Shown piece after piece: positions 25,250 to 64,000 of a stretch of DNA of 64,000 nucleotides (positions are counted from its first letter, which is position 1; the number at the start of each line of letters is the position of its first letter). The position numbers and the translations under genes are program-made. Source of the stretch: Centropus unirufus (Eukaryota; Chordata; Aves; Cuculiformes; Centropidae); assembly GCA_013397695.1 (NCBI GenBank), contig VYZI01000118.1, positions 1,355,949-1,419,948 of the forward strand, in the 5' to 3' direction. The notes under the pieces are model-generated. The model was given only the letters and a program-made list of their open reading frames with translations, did no database searches and was not told where the DNA came from.

Positions 25250-27739
25250 CCTAACAGGAGGAAAGGGGAGTGTGGTTAATGACAGCCACCAGGATGGTTT
25301 GGTTTTATGGAAGGGAAAAAAAAAAAGTCCTTTCAAATGCTGTTGAGATGAGAAAGAAGGAAAGACAAAGTTAAACCCCACCTTGTTAGAACACCCCGGC
25401 CTTAGCATTCATTACATCAACAAAGAAATGTTCTCCTCTTAAGAGGCACAACTCAAAGCCACCCCTCTTCTAGCCAAGCACCACCAACAGCCCGGTCCCA
25501 ACCCAAGCACCTGGCCCTTAGACAAGCAGAGCCAGGCATTCCTGAGGAAGCTGTGCAGGAAAACCACCCAGGTGGCAGTGCCCAGCTCACTGTTTAGTCC
25601 CAGAATCCTGGAGGACCTTGCAAGAGTTTGCCCCTTGGTGTTGCTTCCTGGCACCTCCATTTCTTCTTCCACAGGAAGAACCTAGGGCAGCACGACATTT
25701 AGAGAGCCTCCAGACAAGGATCAGCTGTTCTACCTTCCGAATGGACTTCTTTCCAGTTGTCGTGGCCTGCTGCAAAGCCACTGAGAAGGTTGAGTGCACA
25801 GGCAGGTACCATGGACAATTCGAGGACCACTGTAGCAGGTTCAGCTCTAACATGGTTTTCCTCAGTGTTTCAACTGCCTGAATATTTAAAGGTCCTGTGT
25901 ATACAGCAAAATCAATTTACCGGTCCACAAAAAAAAACACAACCCTGCAAAAATGATGTGTTGTGGTTTGTTTTCCTGCAGGCTGAAAAAGTAACAGCTA
26001 GAAAAAAGTAAACAAGGACAATAGGAGCTCCTTTACATTGCTGAGAGGAAGTTCAACACTAACTCATACAGTGTCGATAAGATAATAACCCCCAAAATAA
26101 TCTTACATTATTGATTGTGACTTGAGTTTTGATTACAAAGGCAGGAGTGAAGCCTGCCTGGCCGGGGCGGTGCTGGAGCACAGGGAGAACCCACACCGCA
26201 ACGGGCACACGATGTATCGCGCAGGCAGAGCTGGCAAGGAGAGGGCAGGCAGCCTTAGCAGAGACATGTGAGTGCAGGAAGGCAATCCGCAGCTCAGCGC
26301 TCCCTCTGGGAAAGGATGCAGGACAGGCCTGGCTCCTCGAGACAGGAATTCCCAGAACTAGAACCACTGGTGGGGGTTTGCCTGCCGTGCACACACAGGG
26401 CCGCAGTCCCCAGCAGTTTTACTCGGCACGTGGGGGGTAAGCGGCTGGCTCCGCTCAGCACACACTGAAGCAGCGAGGTCTGACCAGCCCCTGCCGTACA
26501 GGCCGGGAGCCCCGAGACAAAACAGCGGTCAATGAAGACGCAGGAGCCTTTTCACTCACTGCAAAGACACGCAAAGGGGACTCACCGAACACTGCTGCTT
26601 TGAGGTGCCGTTACTCCGAGACAGGAGGTCCTACTCACACACACTTGACGGCTGCACACCTCCCCTTGTCCCAGGCAGGGAAGAGGCGGGAGGCACTGTG
26701 AAGACAAACACTGTTAAGTACCATGAGCGTTCTCTCTTCAACAAGGGCACTGGACAGTGGAAGGGCATGAACAAAGATCCGTTGTATTGTGCTCTCCCAG
26801 TCAAGCACTCTCGACTCCTAAAGCCTGAGTTACTCCAAATCACCATTTTGCCCCCAATCCCAGCTCCCATTCAGACCTGCTCTTTCCGGCTGCCGCCCCA
26901 TCCTGTGAGAACCCAACAGGATACGCGCATGGATCTGCAGCATCAGCTTCTTCCTCTGGCACCTCTGCACGGGTTTATTTAAAGAAATACACATTTCTCT
27001 GCCTTTTGGGCACATAAACATCACGTACAGCGCTGCTTTCTACCCTGGAATGGGGACAGAGCTGCAGTCAGGACACCCAACCCTTCCACCTCACCCCCTG
27101 CAGCGCCACTGGGCAGGAGGGGGGACTGGCTGCCACCATCCCTGCTGGCGGGCAGCTCTGACACGGATCATCTTCTGGGGCAGAGACCCACACGCCCAAG
27201 GTAAACTGGGTTCACTCACCCGCTCCAGCCTTCTTGAAGCTGACAGATCCTCCACGGCTCGAGCAGGGGCCTTCGTGCACGCTTCGTGCAGGCAGGCGTA
27301 CACAGAGATCTCCGGGATCAACTCAAGGCTGGCAGCGTCTTGCAACCCAGCAAGAGTGACAAAGGCAGAGAGCACAGTTCTGTGACGAAGACACAGCTCA
27401 AACACCACATCCGTTAGCATCACGTGCCCCTTTGCACACCTGCTAACACCTTCTACGGGAAAGGAGTTTCGTACATTAAACATTGACAACCTTGTAATGT
27501 ATTAAATACATGTTTATTCAATATTTTTATTAAGATTATTAAAAAAAATAATCTTAGATAGTCTTTATTTTCACAAGGTGTTTGCAGTCAGGATGAGGAA
27601 CCTACACCTGGGCTCTGGCAGCCCAATCCAAACCCCATCGGCTGCGATGGGCTTTAGATCAGGCGGGCGAGAGCGCCGTAACAACCACTGCTCCAGGAGG
27701 CAATTCCCATGCAACATCAAACTATGACAAGACACAAGA
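25250..27739. other. Tail-to-tail spacer between DUSP29 and KAT6B
   Basis: About 2.5 kb between the two proposed 3' ends. No repeat or conserved exon was recognised. An AT-rich part at 27480-27580 holds a second KAT6B-sense AATAAA. Confidence 0.65.
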
Positions 27740-29167
27740 GGCTAAAAATGGCTCATCATAATTTATTTTATGTTAAAATGTACAGCTTGGGGGGTGGCGT
27801 TGGTTTTTGCAGTTTTTATTTCTGTTTCTTGGGTGAGTTTTTTTTTCGTGGGTTTTTGTTTTTAAGTGACTGACTAAAAAGAGAACAGATAAATACAAGA
27901 GTGTCACCGGGTCCTATCTTTACATGGATCAAGCCTCTTCTGCTCGGCCCTTACAGTCACTCTGTACAGGTACAAAGGCTACAAAAAAGGAAGCGATATA
28001 AACAGACACAAATAACTTTTGCCTTTTTACATGCGATCTGTAAGCTTGGTTTGAGCTATTCACACGCTACTGCTCTATTTTTTTTCCCCCTTAAAAAATA
28101 ACTCCAATATTTTATAAAGATAGAAAAATCTACAGATGGAATGAAAATGTAAAGTTAGAGGCATTTCCATAAAATAGCAACTTTACACCAAATCCACTAC
28201 TTTGTTTTTCCTTAAATCCCGCCGAGTATCTGGACGTATATGAAAATGTTTCAAAACTCGACAAATAAACACTGAGATGTTTCAATCAACCCAAAAACAT
28301 AACAGTATTTATAAAACAGAAAGCTGCCTTTTTTTTTTTCCCTACCCCAGCCCCAAAGAAACCGGTCACAAGAATGGAAAAGAGTCTCAACTTTACACTA
28401 AACATACAGCAATAAAACCCTTGGAACTAACCAAAACGTGAAGAGCTTTCGCAGCTTTTTTTATTCTTTTTTTACAAGTTTTATAATTAACAAAAATATA
28501 ATTCTGTTTTGTTTTTGTTTTTTTTTTTACCCCTCAAACTAGGGTAACCTAATCAAGGCAAAAAACTTAAGAAATGGCTTACTGTTAAGCACAACACTTG
28601 TACAGTACTACAAAATGCACTGTCACTAACAAGGACATTAGCGGCATGCGGAAGTGTCACCTTCGGAAACAAAATCATACATAAAAGAACTGCTAAAAGG
28701 CATTTACACTGTGGGAAAGGAGAGAGAAAAAGCTCGCGATCCGGTACTGTCTGCTAGGTTTGGAGTCCATTTATCCACATTTTGAATGGGAGCAGGCACA
28801 TAGGATGGCTCGGAACCATCGGCTGCTGTGTAATTGCAGTTCATAGAAAGAGTTCTTCCTTTCCAGAGAACTTCAAGCTCAGGGAAACAAAGGAAAAATG
28901 GAAAACCACCTGATTCCCCCCTCCCCCCCAGAGAAGAGAAGTGAAACCCCACGAAGGTTAAAAAAAAAAAAAAGAAACAACCAAAAAGCAAAACGAAACA
29001 AAACCCAAAAGAAGAAATAAAGAAGAAAGAACCACTTGTATAAGGCTTTCTGCTGCATACAGCTTGTGAATGGTGCCAACAAACGTGTTTGCATTCACAC
29101 CAATTGCTGGTTTTGAAATCGTCCTCTCCGAAAGGGATTTGTGCAGAGCGGCCGGGGCCGGCGGGGC
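27740..29167 (-). other. KAT6B: Probable KAT6B 3' untranslated region
   Basis: About 1.4 kb after the stop is AT-rich and free of CR1. On the sense (minus) strand it holds U-rich runs near 28957-28972 and 28480-28530. It ends plausibly at an AATAAA (plus-strand tttatt at 27762-27767) followed by a GU-rich stretch on the minus strand at about 27711-27740. From memory the length is similar to the mammalian KAT6B 3' UTR. A further AATAAA at 27564-27569 could give a longer form. Confidence 0.65.
27762..27767 (-). promoter_or_regulatory. KAT6B: Probable KAT6B polyadenylation signal AATAAA
   Basis: A canonical hexamer on the minus strand 1.4 kb after the KAT6B stop, with a GU-rich element 20-50 bases downstream. 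A second hexamer about 200 bases further on (27564-27569) is the alternative. Confidence 0.55.
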
Positions 29168-62490
<33,323 letters not shown>

Positions 62491-64000
62491 CTAGAAGTGA
62501 AAATAAACAGACAAGGGTTAGCCAGGCACCATTCTCAGGGTCTTCTCTTTCACCTCTGGTGCAGCCCATGTTAGTGACCACGACAAGCAGCCAGGTCACC
62601 GACACTGCAGGAACAGAGTTTGGAATCTTAAATGATATCCTAAATACCATGGTGGCTCATGAGAAGCAACTCCTGTGTGCTGTGGAATGTGAACCCCTTC
62701 AGTAAAGGTCCCTGCATTAACAAAAATGAGGAAAACTGGAACTCGGGACACTTTTCGTGAACTCACCACCTGTACCAGAACAAACCCCCTTGTTCTTCAG
62801 ATGCAGGAGTGCTTCAAGATGAGGATGTAAAGATACAGCTCCATTCCACAAGAATCACAGCCCAGTTTGGGCTGGAAGGGACCTCAAATCCCCACCAATT
62901 CCACCCCCTGCCACGGGCAAGGACACTTCCCACTGGATCAGGGGGCTCCAAGCCCCATCCAGCCTGGAATGAACACCTCCAGGGATGGGGCAGCCACCGC
63001 TGCTCTGGGCAACCTGGGCCAGGGCCTCCCCACCCTCACACCAAAACATTTCTTCATGAGATCTCATCTCAATCCCCCCCTCTTTCAGCTTAAAACCATT
63101 CCCCTCCTCCTATCCCTGCCCTCCCTGATCAATCCAGTGAACCTCAGCCCTTGGCAGCCACGCCGCTCTCCTTCCCTTTGAGGCTCGATGCAATAAACCA
63201 TGCACAGAGCATCACCCAGCATCACCCATCAGTCATGTCACGAAACACACCCCGGCCCACAGCCTCATTTATCTTCCCCAGATCTTTCCCCCACGCTAGG
63301 GACAGACCTGGCCCTTGGCCAGCATTCATTTACTTCCCAGCTCAGCACACCCACCGCCCACCCCTTCTTTTTGTTGTTCACTGAAGGTAAAACAAAGGAC
63401 AAAGGTTGTTGGCAGTTCAGGGCTGCACGACTGATGTTCCTACTCAGAACCCAGTGGGCAAGCTTGCAAACCCTTCACCAATCCGCACCCCAGCTTCCAA
63501 GCAGGTTCCCCGCTCCAGCCGAAACTGGGAAGCCACTGACATCAACACCGTGGCCTTGCTCTGCTCTGAGCTGTGCAGAGCTAGGAACACGTACACACAC
63601 TTGTCAGCCCGGCAACCAAACGGTGGTGCCCCACAGACCCATCTCCTGGCAGCACCACTGCAGCCTCACAGCTGCCCCACCAGCAGGAAACAAGCAGGGC
63701 TGCATCTTCTTGAGGGCTTTTTTTGCTTTGGTTTTTTGACTGAGTCGGAATAAAATCCAAACAGGAAAGCATCTCCTACCCATAAGCCCCAATCACTAGT
63801 TTTGTTTTTAAAACAGAGTGCTTGGGTATCACCATCGTCTGGAACACGGATGAGTCAAGTGGGTAATCCCACCCCACCTCCTGCAGGAACTAGTCTGGAC
63901 GGTTACTCAACACCGCAAGGCTTTTTACCAGGGGAACCATCAATAGCTTCCTGGTTAATCGATCCCATCATCTAATATTTAAGAAAAACATTGATAGGCA
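62491..64000 (-). other. KAT6B: KAT6B intron running off the right edge
   Basis: Upstream of the first exon seen. It holds a minus-oriented CR1 at 62850-63140 and unique sequence. The exon with the KAT6B start codon and N-terminal winged-helix-type domain is not here. Confidence 0.75.
62850..63140 (-). mobile_element. CR1 LINE 3' fragment, minus strand, right of KAT6B exon 62382
   Basis: Begins agaatcacagcccagtttgg and contains the full shared core, extending to aaaaccattcccctcctcct. Among the best preserved copies in the window. Confidence 0.9.

Noticed and set aside
28957..29035. A retroposed poly(A) tail
   Set aside because: The A-rich stretch lies inside the KAT6B 3' UTR and reads as a U-rich tract in the message. 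No target-site duplication or retrogene body is seen.

Overview
The window looks like nuclear DNA from a bird. Two intron-split vertebrate genes are recognisable, and the interspersed repeats are almost all short 3' pieces of CR1-type LINEs, the dominant retroelement of avian genomes. I see no bacterial or viral gene, CRISPR array, tRNA or rRNA. The species cannot be told from the sequence.

Layout. Positions 1 to about 18285 are non-coding: unique DNA, CR1 fragments, a CpG-rich patch at 2230-2480 and possible regulatory clusters. From 18286 to about 25250 lies DUSP29 (formerly DUPD1), a muscle dual-specificity phosphatase, on the + strand with three coding exons. Its complete 213-residue reading frame is rebuilt here from splice sites. 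Positions 25250-27740 are a short tail-to-tail intergenic spacer. From about 27740 to the right edge lies KAT6B (MORF/MYST4), a histone acetyltransferase, on the - strand. Fifteen coding exons give 1812 in-frame residues, from the start of the first PHD finger to the C-terminal stop. The start codon and the N-terminal domain lie beyond position 64000.

The convergent KAT6B/DUSP29 pair matches the order and orientation I know for human 10q22, which supports KAT6B over its paralogue KAT6A. DUSP13, the usual next neighbour of DUSP29, was not found in the left 18 kb and is presumably further left. The two genes are neighbours by synteny; nothing suggests a shared pathway. KAT6B is a broadly expressed chromatin enzyme, while DUSP29 is a muscle phosphatase.

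No new molecular system was found. The observations most worth checking are: (1) two near-identical CR1 copies in opposite orientation on either side of the 109-bp KAT6B exon at 62382-62490; (2) a GC-rich, strongly diverged stretch inside the large KAT6B linker exon; (3) a contracted KAT6B acidic run; (4) a perfect MEF2-type site with E-boxes upstream of DUSP29, and a second MEF2/TATA-like site beside the CpG-rich patch; (5) a duplicated near-palindrome at 55723-55808; (6) a poly(A) signal only about 20 bases after the DUSP29 stop. All comparisons with human proteins are from memory, not from an alignment.
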